Assembly (NCBI GenBank): GCA_963971535.1
Contig: OZ020585.1
Location: forward strand, 25,070,985-25,134,984
Length of the DNA: 64,000 bases
Reading direction: 5' to 3'
Origin: Notolepis coatsorum
Taxonomy: Eukaryota; Chordata; Actinopteri; Aulopiformes; Paralepididae
In this document: positions 1 to 9,813 of the stretch, one piece after another
Numbering within the stretch: position 1 is the first letter of the stretch
Layout of the letters: each line of letters opens with the position of its first letter
The notes under the pieces: model-generated
The model's database searches: none
What the model was told of the DNA's origin: nothing
What the model saw: only the letters and a program-made list of their open reading frames with translations
Translations under genes and position numbers: made by a program

Positions 1-122
1 AAATACATATTCATAGCATCACATTAGTATTTAGATAAGCCACAGAAGAAGTCACGTTATAAAAATAAGCAGTTTCTAAGAAAAAACGATTTGTTGTGTA
101 CATTTCTGAAGCATTTAGCATT
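1..122. other. Unassigned sequence left of the palindrome
   Basis: AT-rich sequence with no recognisable gene or repeat. It ends where the long inverted repeat begins. Confidence 0.5.
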
Positions 123-197
123 ATGGGCGCGGCCATTTTGTTGCTGACGTCATACCGTGGCTTGGGTGTATACACTCTGGTTAGCTGCCTATATTGA

Positions 198-524
198 ATG
201 GGTCGGTCAGCAAATAAAATGTTGCCTACAAAACAACGGGACCGCGGTGGTTCTGTTTGTATTGCTCCTGGCTGTTCAAACTAATTTTACCATGTGAGAG
301 AGAGGAAAGTTGGTTAATTTTCACAAACTACCAGTGAAAAAAACAGTGTTGTTGACATGTTGGCTCGGGCTGCCTGCACCCAGACGGCGCGACCAGCCTG
401 TTGTACAGGGAAGGAGGATCTGCAGCGAACACTTCATTGCCTCGGATTATGTTGTTGGGGTGGGATGTTTGTCCAGAAGACCACTAATCAGCTGAAGCCG
501 GACGCGGTTCCCTCGGTCTTCGAC
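198..524 (+). pseudogene. Decayed THAP zinc-finger domain, left arm
   Basis: From ATG 198 the frame gives a basic N-terminus and then CIAPGCSN, the usual first half of the THAP C2CH finger, before a stop at 282. In another frame from about 310 it resumes with NFHKLPV and then RICSEHF at about 418-438, the second zinc pair C-x2-H. A further frame gives LKPDAVPSVF at about 492-521, the typical THAP C-terminal AVPxxF box. All THAP landmarks occur in order over roughly 90 codons, but spread over three frames, so no intact domain is encoded. Known THAP domains bind DNA in P-element transposases and in cellular THAP proteins. No catalytic region follows. Confidence 0.75.
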
Positions 525-610
525 AGACAGACCGGCGTTAGCTCTCGGGAGCTAGTTGGCACCAGCCGGGGCCAGGCGTTAGCTCTCGCTAGCTAGCGTT
601 AGCAACCGGA

Positions 611-706
611 GCGTCGCGGAGCATTCAGCCTGCTGGCTACCTAGACCCACTTCAACCAGCGTCGCGGAGCATTCAGCCTGCTGGCTACCTAGACCCACTT
701 CAACCA
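611..706. repeat. 48-bp direct repeat, two copies, at the palindrome centre
   Basis: Two tandem 48-bp copies start at 611 and 659 (GCGTCGCGGAGCATTCAGCC...). The opposite arm matches either copy, so the hairpin could pair in two registers. Confidence 0.85.
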
Positions 707-825
707 GCGTCGCCAGCGTCGCCAAGCTGTGTAGCCAGCAGGCTGAATGCTCCGCGACGCTCCGGTTGCTAACGCTAGCTAGCGAGAGCTAACGCCGGGC
801 CCCGAGAGCTAACGCCGGTCTGTCT

Positions 826-1152
826 GTCGAAGACCGAGGGAACCGCGTCCGGCTTCAGCTGATTAGTGGTCTTCTGGACAAACATCCCACCCCAACAACA
901 TAATCCGAGGCAATGAAGTGTTCGCTGCAGATCCTCCTTCCCTGTACAACAGGCTGGTCGCGCCGTCTGGGTGCAGGCAGCCCGAGCCAACATGTCAACA
1001 ACACTGTTTTTTTCACTGGTAGTTTGTGAAAATTAACCAACTTTCCTCTCTCTCACATGGTAAAATTAGTTTGAACAGCCAGGAGCAATACAAACAGAAC
1101 CACCGCGGTCCCGTTGTTTTGTAGGCAACATTTTATTTGCTGACCGACCCAT
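826..1152 (-). pseudogene. Decayed THAP zinc-finger domain, right arm
   Basis: This is the mirror copy of the left-arm THAP fragment, with the same stop after the CIAPGC segment and the same frame changes before HKLP and before AVPSVF. Shared lesions mean the inverted duplication formed after the frame was already broken, or that the arms have been homogenised since. Confidence 0.75.
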
Positions 1153-1351
1153 TCAATATAGGCAGCTAACCAGAGTGTATACACCCAAGCCACGGTATGA
1201 CGTCAGCAACAAAATGGCGGCGCCCATGTTGAAAACAGGGATATTATATTATATTTTTCAGACAAATAAGATAGATTTCACATTTGATTATAGAACCCTG
1301 TCTTACACAAGGTACACAACAAACAAACTAGGATCACATTGCTCACTGCTT

Positions 1352-1503
1352 CATCTCCACTTTAAGATACTTAAGTACATTCAATAGCAAGTACTTCTCT
1401 ACTTTTAAGTCAAATTTGAATCGAGGACTTTTTTGAAAAGAGTAGGCTACTCATTTATCTGGGTATTTCTAAGTAAAGGAACTGAGTACTTATTCCACCA
1501 CTG
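1352..1503 (-). mobile_element. Terminal fragment of a teleost hAT-type nonautonomous element
   Basis: The segment is dense in ACTT/AAGTA words and ends in AAGTAAAGGAACTGAGTACTTATTCCACCACTG (in pieces: CTGAGTACTT, then TTCCACCACTG at 1493-1503). This matches a very common fish hAT MITE that begins CAGTGGTGGAA. Only one terminus is present. Family assignment is from memory of the consensus. Confidence 0.65.
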
Positions 1504-2365
1504 TCAAAATTCCATGAAACATATGATGGCTCTACATCTACATGCCTCTCTCTTCCTCAATGCGAGACTGCGTTTCCCTGGGTGATCTAGTAATAACTTT
1601 TCAATAATATGTTTGCGGGGGTTTGAACAAAATGCATCTACCAGACACAAGGCTTTCTTCTGCCTAACTATTAAAGCCTCCTGCCTCAATGTGAGTCAGT
1701 GAGGATAGCCGACTACACTGGTGTCTCAGCCCCACCGCCTGCTACTACAGAGACCAGGTCCATGGAATCTAGCCAATAACTTTCCAATAATGTGTACTAA
1801 ATGAAATGTAGTGGAAATATAGAGGCAATCAACATATCCAGCTAAAAATGACTACACCGGGTTCTACGCCTCATTTTGATGTATACGTTGTTGTAGAGGT
1901 TTGAAAGAAATGCACCCATGCACACAGACACCAGGGTTTTGTCTGCATGTGAATACAGCACAGCAGGGAGGGGCATAGCATGATGAGTATGACTGGAGCT
2001 GCCTAGGCGGAGCGTGCTGCGTCAATGGAGCGCATAACATAAAAATGTATGATGATGATGATAACGAACAATATTCAATTGTAAAGAAAAGATGAGATGT
2101 CCATCTCATTATCCGTGCTTTCCTGAATTCATATTAGAATTTGGGTTCATCCCTAGTTATTACACTCTAAATGCAAAGGGCTACCTAGCACCATTAAGGG
2201 TCCTGCCGTTTATCCCTTATGGGGAAACGTTTAAGGGGAAGCCTATTCCTGTGCCTCAGCATAGCTCAGTCACTTTTTGTGAACAGGTATCACTCTTTGC
2301 TAAAGCTAGGGAGTTCTTGAACATTGAGGTTTAAATTCTCTCTCAGGCCTGCTAGCGGTACTATA
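1504..2365. repeat. Unassigned sequence with internal diverged repeats
   Basis: No gene is recognised. The string around 1584-1612 (GATCTAGTAATAACTTTTCA...) recurs diverged at 1765-1795. The following GTTTGAACAAAATGCA block near 1630 recurs near 1898 as GTTTGAAAGAAATGCA. This suggests an old internally repeated element. An 80-codon open frame at 2092-2334 has no recognised domain. Confidence 0.4.
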
Positions 2366-3138
2366 GTCAAATTTCAGATTCATGAGGAACTGTTTAACAT
2401 CCACTGCTGCCATTCTCTATATGAACACAATGATAATTTCCCATCTCATGTACTGTATGACTAGCTGGACCCATGCAAAAAACACAACCATGACACCCAT
2501 TCTCTCTCTGTATAAACAGGCCCTCAAGGTGCTCGACCGAAAACCATATACTTACCACCACTGTCACATCCTCAGCAAGTACAGAATCCTCAGCTGGGAA
2601 AACCTCACAAAATACACTGATGCCTGCCTTCTATTCAAGATCTTAAATGGCAAGGCCCCCCACCCCTCAGTACTTTTATCAAACAAAAAACATCTTATAA
2701 TAGGTCCACAAGATCTACCCAGAGAGGGGACTGTACTGTGCCGTTTAGGTCCAGCTCCTTCAGTCACTCCTGTTTTGTAGTCAGAGCCACTCAGTTCCGG
2801 AACACCCTACCAACTGAAATAAGACACTGTGCTATCTACCACACCTTTACACAAAAACTCAATACCTGGTTAACCAATCAAACATGTAATCACTTTTAAT
2901 CATTTCATTGTGTATTTTATTATTGCTTTTATTATTATGTTGGATTATGTTGTAAATACTGTGTTGTACTTTTAATGTTTCTGTTCTAGGTGTATTGTCG
3001 GTCTCATAACATCTTGCCAAAAGGACTACAGTTGCGAATTAGCCAGCTGGTTAAAACTGACACATTTACAGAAATGTTTATCAATGTGTACTGTCCTTTT
3101 TTTTATTATTATTATTAACTGAAACTGAAACTGAATAT
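2366..3138 (+). mobile_element. LINE 3' end: reverse-transcriptase C-terminus plus tail
   Basis: The frame from about 2366 reads through the C-terminal part of a fish L2/Rex-like ORF2. Landmarks are YMNTMIISHLMYC, LYKQALKVLDRKP, YHHCHIL, LSWENL and LLFKILNGKAPHP. A stop at 2778 interrupts it, and the same frame then continues with RATQFRNTLPTEI to the ending CNHF near 2900. The noncoding tail ends in tandem CTGAAA units near 3120-3138, like the short 3' repeats of L2/CR1-type LINEs. The element is 5' truncated and lacks the catalytic RT core. The family name is uncertain. Confidence 0.8.
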
Positions 3139-3159
3139 TCAATGCCACTCTGACAGGGA

Positions 3160-3240
3160 TGGATGCGAGGGCTGTTCCAGTGATCGAACCTGTCACCTCC
3201 CGGTTACAGGCCGGGCTCTCTAACTGTCAGGCCATCCCGA
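3160..3240 (-). mobile_element. tRNA-like SINE head
   Basis: On the minus strand an A-box-like TGGCCTGACAGTTAGAGA (near 3217-3234) is followed by a perfect B box GGTTCGATCAC (about 3180-3190). The acceptor ends do not pair, so this is a SINE head rather than a tRNA gene. No clear body or tail is attached. Confidence 0.6.
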
Positions 3241-3804
3241 CATCCCATTACGTCATTGATTACATTGTCATGAGACTAATTGTGGCACTTTTTGTTTGTT
3301 CCACAGTGGCTATTAGTACTGAAAGTGTTTTTATGGGAATATTGGCATCTTTTATATTCATTGTCGTGTTAGCACTACAATGAAATTAAGCTCATTTGGA
3401 TGTGAATGTTCCAGCACTGTATGACTCCACAAAGGAGGAATCTCAGAAATTGAATTTATAGAAAGAGCCGTTCTAAAGGCTGAAATGACAACAAACAAAA
3501 TTATTTAGTTTAATTAAAAAAAAATTTAATTTATTTATTTGTTTGTTATGTTGCATATTTGAAATAAACTTAAATCAAATCAAAGGCTGATTTATGCTAG
3601 GGCCCTCAACACTATTGACAACTGACAAGAAAATGAAGAAGATTCAGTCAAACAGTTGCTAATGCAGGGGGGCTTGTAATCATCAATTAAATTGTCCATA
3701 AGTTAGTGCCAAACAAATTTGAATGTGTGTTGAAGATCATTCCAAGAAGCTGGGGCATTACACCAAAATGCTTACTTTACATGTTCAGCCCATGCTCGGG
3801 GGAC
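3241..3804. other. AT-rich stretch without a gene
   Basis: There is an A/T-rich run near 3500-3580 and no supported gene. A GAAATAAACTTAAATCAAATCAAA segment near 3559 resembles a LINE or SINE tail but cannot be assigned. Confidence 0.4.
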
Positions 3805-4036
3805 CTTAAAGGAACACGTCAATGTTTTGGGAAATTAGCTTACCCTCTTCTCCAGAGAGAGAGACAAGAAGATAGATACCAGTTTCCTCTCTCTGCGTTC
3901 AGTAGAAACCTATTTGGCTGCACATTAGCCTAGCTTATCACAATGAATGGAAGCAGAGAGTGATGGGTAGCCTAGGCATTGTCCAACTAACACCTGTCCC
4001 GAAGGCTACCCGTCAGTGGCCGCTTCCATTCATTGT
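3805..4036. mobile_element. Teleost interspersed repeat with an embedded inverted repeat
   Basis: Phrases such as TGTTTTGGGAAATTAGCTTA, AAGATAGATACCAG and TTAGCCTAGCTTATCAC, in this order, match a very common fish repeat (GTTTTGGGAAATACGCTTAT-like). A 14-bp inverted pair, CAATGAATGGAAGC (3941-3954) and GCTTCCATTCATTG (4022-4035), closes the segment. Diverged and nonautonomous. Confidence 0.6.
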
Positions 4037-4043
4037 ACGTCAA

Positions 4044-4974
4044 GTACATGATCTTGATTGATTGATTGATTGAAAAGTTTATTAACAGATTGCAGAATGG
4101 GTACAGTACAGTACATCTCAATACATACAATTGTTAAGGGGATGCAGACCAGAGAAAGACTTTCGTCTTGTTTACACCAGGGTCCCCCATTTTCAATTCA
4201 TCATAACATATATGACATACATGACATACAGATAGACAGTACTGCTACATCTATACATTTATGACATATCAGATTTGCAAATACAGTACTGTTTGTGATA
4301 CAAAAGTGTCCAGAAAAGGAGTGTATATACATTTGGCGTAGAAACTGTACATTGGAGGAGGTTGGTGGGGTGGGGTTGGGTGGGTTGGGTGAGGGCTGTA
4401 CATTGGAGGTGGGGGGGGGGGGGGGGGGGGGGGGGGGTTGGGTAGGGGACACACACACATTTTACACTGTACATTGGAATATTGACAAAGCCTTACTTGG
4501 TCATTTACTGTACAACTAGGTTAGGACATTTGTAGGGGCCAGTTTCGAATTGCAGTCTCACGTAGGTGTTTTTTGAGAGTGTTTTTGAAGGTGGGTAGTG
4601 ATTCACATTCCTTTACAGCTTTAGGCAGGGCGTTCCACATTGATGTGGCATAATTGCGAAACGTGTTTAGTCCCTTGTTTGAGCCGAATCTGGGTTTTAC
4701 ATGATTTGTGGAGCTCCCTCTGGTGTTGTGATCGTGGTATTCACTGACCTTTGGGAAGTATTTTGACATGTACATGGGTACCTTGGTCGCGTAGTGTATC
4801 TTGTAGACCAGGCCCATTGCAAGTTGCTGTACTCTGTCGTCTACTCTAAGCCATCCTAGGTTGTCAAAGTGGGCAGGGGTGAGGTGGGTTCTAGGAGTCA
4901 GGTCAAGTAGTAGTCTGACTAGCTTGTTTTGAGATGTTTGTAATTTGTTTTTTAGTGCCTTTGAGGTGCTACAC
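4044..4974 (-). mobile_element. LINE 3' end, family 1, with RT C-terminal frame
   Basis: On the minus strand a continuous frame from about 4974 to 4521 contains NKLVRLLLDL, HFDNLGWL, GLVYKIHYATKVP, YHDHNTRGSS, FGSNKGLNTF, MWNALPKAVKE and LPTFKNTLKKHL. This is the conserved C-terminal tail of Jockey/CR1-superfamily LINE ORF2 proteins. The 3' untranslated part runs left, includes a 27-base G run (4411-4437) and ends in GATTGATTGATTGA units at 4054-4072. Related 3' ends lie at about 21315-21400, 35165-35412 and 62680-63010. The element is 5' truncated. Confidence 0.8.
4411..4437. repeat. 27-base G run
   Basis: A homopolymer of G inside the LINE 3' end, flanked by repeated CTGTACATTGGA motifs (4344, 4396 and 4468). 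Confidence 0.9.
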
Positions 4975-5299
4975 TAAATATAGGACTATAAATTGTAGGT
5001 AGGAAATTATGGAATAGATTTACCAACGAAAAAGGTGTTTAGCCTGCTCATACCTTAAAAAACGTGGGGCAGCACAAATTCCTTGGCTCTGTTAATAACG
5101 TGTAGCTTCCATTCAAACGGGCGAGAACAAACGTGTACTTAACTGAAGTCTCACTAAAGTATCACACGACTCCCTTTACAACTCTGGCAATACCTGGCCA
5201 GGGAACTCCTGGGTCCTAGTGTCCCCCAGGCAGTGGCGGACTGGCCATCGGGACGTTCGGGACGAATCCCGATGGGCCGGGACCAAAGTGGGCTGGTCC

Positions 5300-5369
5300 A
5301 AAAAAAAAAAAAAAAAAAATATATACTTTTTTTTTTTTTTTTTTTTTTACTTTTTTACTTTTTTTTTTT
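5300..5369. repeat. Facing A and T homopolymers
   Basis: An A run (about 5300-5319) is followed by T runs (about 5329-5348 and 5360-5368), giving a short A/T inverted repeat just inside the hAT left end. Confidence 0.85.
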
Positions 5370-6098
5370 GGGCCAGTGTGTGGGCCAGTGTGTGGGCCAC
5401 TAATGTGGGCCGATGTGTGGGCCAGTGTGTGGGCCAGTGTGTGGGCCAGTGTGTGAGTCGGTGTGTGGGCCACTAATGTGGGCCAGTGTGTGGGCCGGTG
5501 TGTGGGCCAGTGTGTGAGTCGGTGTGTGGGCCACTAATGTGGGCCAGTGTGTGGGCCAGTGTGTGGGCCACTAATGTGGGCCGATGTGTGGGCCAGTGTG
5601 TGGGCCAGTGTGTGGGCCAGTGTGTGAGTCGGTGTGTGGGCCACTAATGTGGGCCAGTGTGTGGGCCAGTGTGTGGGCCGGTGTGTGGGCCAGTATGTGG
5701 GCCAGTGTGTGGGCCGGTGTGTGGGCCAGTATGTGGGCCAGTCTGTGGGCCGGTGTGTGGGCCAGTGTGTGAGTCGGTATGTGGGCCACTAATGTGGGCC
5801 AGTGTGTGGGCCGGTGTGTGGGCCAGTATGTGGGCCGGTGTGTGGGCCAGTGTGTGAGTCGGTATGTGGGCCACTAATGTGGGCCAGTGTGTGGGCCGGT
5901 GTGTGGGCCAGTATGTGGGCCGGTGTGTGGGCCGGTGTGTGGGCCAGTATGTGGGCCAGTGTGTGGGCCGGTGTGTGGGCCAGTGTGTGGGCCAGTGTGT
6001 GGGCCACTAATGTGAGCCGGTGTAGTGTGTGGGCCAGTGTGTGGGCCATATGTGGGCCGGTGTGTGGGCCATTATGTGGGCCGGTGTGTGGGCCGGCA
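5370..6098. repeat. 12-bp minisatellite (GTGTGTGGGCCA)n inside the hAT left end
   Basis: About 60 units of GTGTGTGGGCC(A/G) with variants GAGTCGGT and CACTAATGTGGGCC recurring in a higher-order pattern. Open frames on both strands (His/Thr/Ala-rich or Cys/Gly/Pro/Val-rich) follow from a period divisible by three and are not genes. The same unit occurs a few times at 9929-9990 near the right end, so the array probably grew from the element's own subterminal sequence. Confidence 0.9.
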
Positions 6099-6935
6099 AT
6101 AAAACAATAAACAAGTTGCATAAACTAAATCAGATTAAAAATGATCACAGTTCTGGTTTGCCTTAAGATGCAGTTTAAGATGGGTCTTGAACATGGAGTA
6201 TGTAGGGCACTCTATAATCACAACTGGAAGGCTATTCCAGTAGTTACCACTTTTAACAGAGAACACAGTTTTTGCAATGGTAGTATACCGAAAAGGCACC
6301 TTACAGTCCCCTCTACTGATGGCCCTGGTGGTAATGCCAGTGTCTGCTTTCTGTTGGATGAACTCATTCAATGGGGGAGGGGCAAGTCCATGCAGAACCT
6401 TGTACATGAAGCAAGTATATTTGAAAACTTGGAAATTCTCGAAACTTAGCATGTTATGTTTTTCTAAAACATTACAGTGATGAAATTAAATTGGTTTCCT
6501 ATCAAATACTTTTATGGCTTTTTTGTAGAGTAATTATATTGGTGTAAGAGTAGTGACATATAAAAGAGACCAGTTGATAAAACAGTAGGCCTACTCGATG
6601 TGTGATAAAATCATTGAATGCAGAAACATCCTTGCAGCATTAACTGGCAGGCAGGGCCTGATCTGCCTGAAGTTTTCGATGTTAAACTTGACTGTTTGTC
6701 ACTTTCTTCACATGACTTTTTGAAGGTCAATGTAGAGTCCAATGTGACCCCAAGATACTTGAATTAATGTACAATGTCCAGCTCCGCCTCTCCCAGAAAC
6801 ACATTAGAGTGAGTGACCTCTACTGGTGACTTTGTGAACATCATACACACTGTTTTCTTGGTGTTAAGTGAAAGACATGCTTTTGTTAGCCAGTCTTGAA
6901 TGAGACATGAGACATCAGTGAATGAGATTCACGTT
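6099..6935 (-). mobile_element. LINE fragment: RT C-terminal half and 3' end
   Basis: Read on the minus strand from about 6935, the frame gives IQDWLTKACLSLN and then FKYLGVTLDSTLTF, typical of the RT thumb region of L2/Rex-type LINEs. After frame breaks it continues with FKYTCFMYKVLHGLAPPPL, ISRGDCKVPFR and YWNSLPVVI, ending CDHF near 6138. The 3' end abuts the minisatellite with an ATAAAACAATAAACAA tail. The catalytic FxDD region is absent. It is inserted in the hAT element and related to the 2366-3138 copy. Confidence 0.8.
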
Positions 6936-6970
6936 TCCTCCCAACCGCGAGTAGGCCTAGAAGCGCAGAA

Positions 6971-7095
6971 ATGGAGAATGCAAAAAAAGAAAGGGTGGAG
7001 CTGAAAAAGCTAGAATTAAAAAACTAAAATTGCTAGTAAAAGACGCAGAACAATGTTCTAAAATTACAGACATGTTTACCCGCTGCTGCTGCTAA
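6971..7095 (+). pseudogene. hAT transposase N-terminal remnant
   Basis: An ATG at 6971 opens MENAKK. One base after the A run the other frame reads RKGGAEKARIKK and then CSKITDMFTR. The GGAEK...KITDMF layout is the conserved basic N-terminus of a common fish hAT protein group (ZMYM/TTF-type). A single-base change in the seven-base A run explains the break. Zinc-finger, catalytic and dimerisation regions are not found. Its place inside the CAGTGGCGGACTGG element fits that family. Confidence 0.65.
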
Positions 7096-8071
7096 TGATG
7101 ATGAAGTTCAAGTGGAAGGAACCAACAGTAACATGACAGGTGCATGCAGTAGCCTAGTGCATATTCTACTGTTGGTGTCTGCCGGTTCATGAGGGCTAGC
7201 TAGCCTATACTAGCTCTTGCAGTGATTTCAGTCATTCTATTACAAGACAATGTGCTTTCCGTATTCCTGATTCCTTACAGCACGTGGACGTAAATAGTTG
7301 TGACTCGTGACGTTTTTTCTCTGACTAAAAGTTTAGTTAGCAATGTTAGGACTAGTGCCCACCACAGCATCAGAAGCTAAAGTGCTAACCTAGAGAGCCA
7401 ATCAGAACCTAGGACGGGCTGCAAATTAATCGGCTACTAATATTATAATAGTAAATACTAAAATAAAATACTATTATGTTCCCTTCCAAATTTTCATGTT
7501 GATATAATATTGGTAATCTAATTGATTGAATTGATTAGTTGCCATTTTACATGCTTAAATAAGATGTACCTTAGAATTCCCAACTGTTAGCCATGTTCTC
7601 GATCTGTATATGATTAGTCTCATCTACATGTTTGTAAATAACCACAGCTAACTAGCTTAAGCTAACAACTAGGTCAACTACTACCCCGTAGTTAAACATA
7701 TGTGATTGCATATAACAGCTAACTGCTACAGCTAAGTTGGTAGTTAGCCTATTCCATTAATGTTGAATGTATTTATGAAGGTTGTTGATGGTGGTTGGCG
7801 CTGATTAGCAGACATGATTCCGTCAGTCTGCCACAGGGCAGCTGTGTTTGCTGATGCTGCTCACAACCACCAGTAGTGTATGACTGTGTGAGTGTGAATG
7901 CTTGATGGTTTCTGTGAAGCGCTTTGTGGAACAATGCTGATATACAGTTAAGAATGAGTAATTCGCTTTTGGTTTTTAAGAAAAATTTGTAAAGCTATTT
8001 TTGAAAACTACAGGGGTGAATAATACTGTTTTCTTTTGCTATTTTCTTTTAGAATACTGTTTTGGAGTCTT
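7096..8071. other. Interior of the hAT element without recognisable genes
   Basis: Nearly 1 kb of mainly AT-rich sequence. The words GTGTGAGTGTGAATGCTTGATGG and GAAGCGCTTTG near 7885-7930 resemble a fish SINE tail. No coding signal is seen. Confidence 0.4.
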
Positions 8072-8088
8072 AATTTTTTTAATTTTTG

Positions 8089-8543
8089 TTTTTTTTTATC
8101 CACTTTTTCTCCCATTTTCTACATTTTCTCCCATCCCAATTTCGTATCATCCAATTCAACCCTCCCCTGTCACGAACGCTGTTTCTTGCCTCCCACAAGC
8201 CGGCTGCAATGTGGACTAAGTCATACATAGCACAAGTCCCCTCCGGTACTTGAGGTAACAGCAGTCGCATCTTTTCACCTGCGCAGCTCGATCTCTCAGT
8301 GGCGAGGAGTAACGCGTGGGAGGCTCACGCTGCCCCCGACACTTCCTGATTCTACTGCGCAGGCACACCAACCGACATGTAGGAGTCGCTGTCCACAACG
8401 CCCAATCCCCACCCATCAGTTTCCCACCCCCTAATACGGCCAATGTGTATTAGTATGAACGACCAGCTAAACTGAAAGCAATGTGGGCCCAGCGTCTCCA
8501 GTATTTGTGGCGAGCGCCTTGCCCACTACGCCACGTAGCCGCC
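8089..8543 (-). mobile_element. SINE family A, copy 1
   Basis: On the minus strand the copy starts GGCGGCTACGTGGCGTAGTGG and runs to GATGGGAGAAAATG and a T-rich (sense A-rich) tail. Near-identical 17-bp flanks, AATTTTTTTAATTTTTG (8072-8088) and AATTTTTTAAATTTTTG (8544-8560), are the target duplication. Shared family phrases are GAGTCGCTGTCCACAAC, CACCTGACAG-like and GGGAGG...CACAC. Four more copies are in the window. Confidence 0.85.
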
Positions 8544-8560
8544 AATTTTTTAAATTTTTG

Positions 8561-8683
8561 TTAAGAATATAGGACAGGCATATATAAGCATTATGCTTCA
8601 GTCTGTACCTTTTCAGTCACTGTAAAATCAAATATTGTTAAATGATGGGGTATATTGTATTGTGTGAGATGATGACTGAATAA
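8561..8683 (+). mobile_element. LINE 3' tail, family 2
   Basis: The segment TAGGACAGGCAT...GCATTATGCTTCAG...CTGTACC...TTCAGTCACT...TGACTGAATAAA matches the inverse of 18438-18605. Both end in ACT/CTA trinucleotides, so this is a LINE 3' end whose terminal repeat has expanded. Confidence 0.7.

Positions 8684-8770
<87 letters not shown>
8684..8770. repeat. (ACT)n microsatellite
   Basis: About 29 uninterrupted ACT units that directly continue the LINE tail. Confidence 0.95.
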
Positions 8771-8771
<1 letters not shown>

Positions 8772-8846
8772 TGGGTGTTTTTAAAAGGCTGAAAAACGCT
8801 GTATGAATTCAAGCCATTATTATTGATTGCTGATGTTCTTCTTATG

Positions 8847-8963
8847 CAGTTGACTCTGAGGAAAGAGAGAGCGCCCAATCCAGCACAGCTGACCCTGAGG
8901 GGAGAGAGAGCGCCCAGTCCAGCACAGCTGACCCTGAGGGGAGAGAGAGAGCCCAGTCCAGAC
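8847..8963. repeat. 39-bp minisatellite, three copies
   Basis: CAGYTGACYCTGAGG units start at 8847, 8886 and 8925, a 39-bp period. The period keeps a frame open, but the frame runs into (GA)n and is not a gene. Confidence 0.85.
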
Positions 8964-9040
8964 AGACGGACAGACAGACAGACACACAGAGAGAGAGACA
9001 GAGAGAGAGAGACACAGAGAGAGAGACACACAGAGAGAGG

Positions 9041-9128
<88 letters not shown>
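8964..9128. repeat. (GACA)n and (GA)n microsatellite
   Basis: Imperfect GACA/GAGA units pass into a pure GA run (9048-9128). The 215-codon minus-strand and 144-codon plus-strand frames across it are Ser/Leu or Arg/Glu repeats without biological support. Confidence 0.95.
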
Positions 9129-9131
<3 letters not shown>

Positions 9132-9272
9132 CAGGCTCTTGGAATGGGTGTCTGGGAGGAAGTGGGGGGTCTTTCGATGTTGATTAAACGGCAAGCAACT
9201 AATGTCATGAGTGCCAAATTAAAGGACAATAAATCCAATCTAACTGAAATTGTGTAGCACAGACCTTTCTAT

Positions 9273-9646
9273 TAGGGATGCTCGATATTGGCTTTTTTAC
9301 CGATACCGATATACCGATATTGTCCAACTCTTAATTTCCGATACCGATATCAACCGATATCAACCGATACCGATATATGCAGGGTTTCCCGCCCCAAGAA
9401 ATGGAATAATTTCAGGTAATTAACATTACATATCTCTTGTTGTGGAATTAACACAACATTATGCATACTTTTGACAATAAATAAAATCAGAATTGGTTCT
9501 TACTTGCTTGCCTGGGTAAATAAAGGTTATAGAAATGTAAATAAAATATTATTTCTTTAAAACCGATACCGATATTTTTCGATATCACATTTTAATGCCG
9601 ATATCGGCCGATAATATCGGTAGGCCGATAATATCGGACATCCCTA
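9273..9646. mobile_element. 374-bp hAT MITE with perfect 8-bp target duplication
   Basis: It begins TAGGGATGCTCGATATTGG and ends ATAATATCGGACATCCCTA, with imperfect terminal inverted repeats. CTTTCTAT flanks both sides (9265-9272 and 9647-9654). The CCGATACCGATAT-rich interior matches the TAGGGATG(C/T)NCGAT MITEs common in fish. No coding capacity. It is nested in the 4.8-kb hAT element. Confidence 0.92.
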
Positions 9647-9778
9647 CTTTCTATGGATCAAAACCTCAATATTATTATGGTGTAGTTAATACTTCATGTA
9701 TCCTTAATCCCTAGGCTAATGAGGCACTAAGATGTTAGTAAAAAAAAAACATATGCCAATGACGGGAAGTAACGGTAT

Positions 9779-9813
9779 ATGTATGTGTGTGTCTGTGTGT
9801 GTGTGTGTGTGTG
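9779..9813. repeat. Short (GT)n tract
   Basis: TATGTATGTGTGTGTCTGTG followed by pure GT to GTGCACTGTGCATG. Confidence 0.85.

Larger units (their letters stand above)
123..1227. repeat. 1.1-kb near-perfect inverted repeat carrying THAP-domain fragments
   Basis: The left arm (about 123-639) is the reverse complement of the right arm (about 732-1227). The differences I see by eye are one base near the outer ends (GGCGCGGCC against GGCGCCGCC) and about 20 extra bases near 550-570 in the left arm. The 90-bp centre contains a 48-bp direct repeat. Each arm carries the same damaged THAP reading frame. The layout fits a foldback or nonautonomous DNA transposon built from a THAP-containing (P-element-like) element, or a recent inverted duplication. 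No target-site duplication is visible, so the exact ends and class are uncertain. Confidence 0.85.

Noticed and set aside
2092-2334. 80-codon frame rich in Pro/Phe/Tyr
   Set aside because: No recognised domain or repeat, and no supporting splice structure.
3160-3240. tRNA gene on the minus strand
   Set aside because: A and B boxes are present, but the acceptor stem does not pair. Best read as a SINE head.
5216-6121. His/Thr/Ala and Cys/Gly/Pro/Val repeat proteins on both strands
   Set aside because: The 12-bp period of the minisatellite keeps all such frames open; there is no start context or domain.
8591-9238. 215-codon minus-strand Ser/Leu-rich frame
   Set aside because: It is made of (ACT)n and (GA)n microsatellites.
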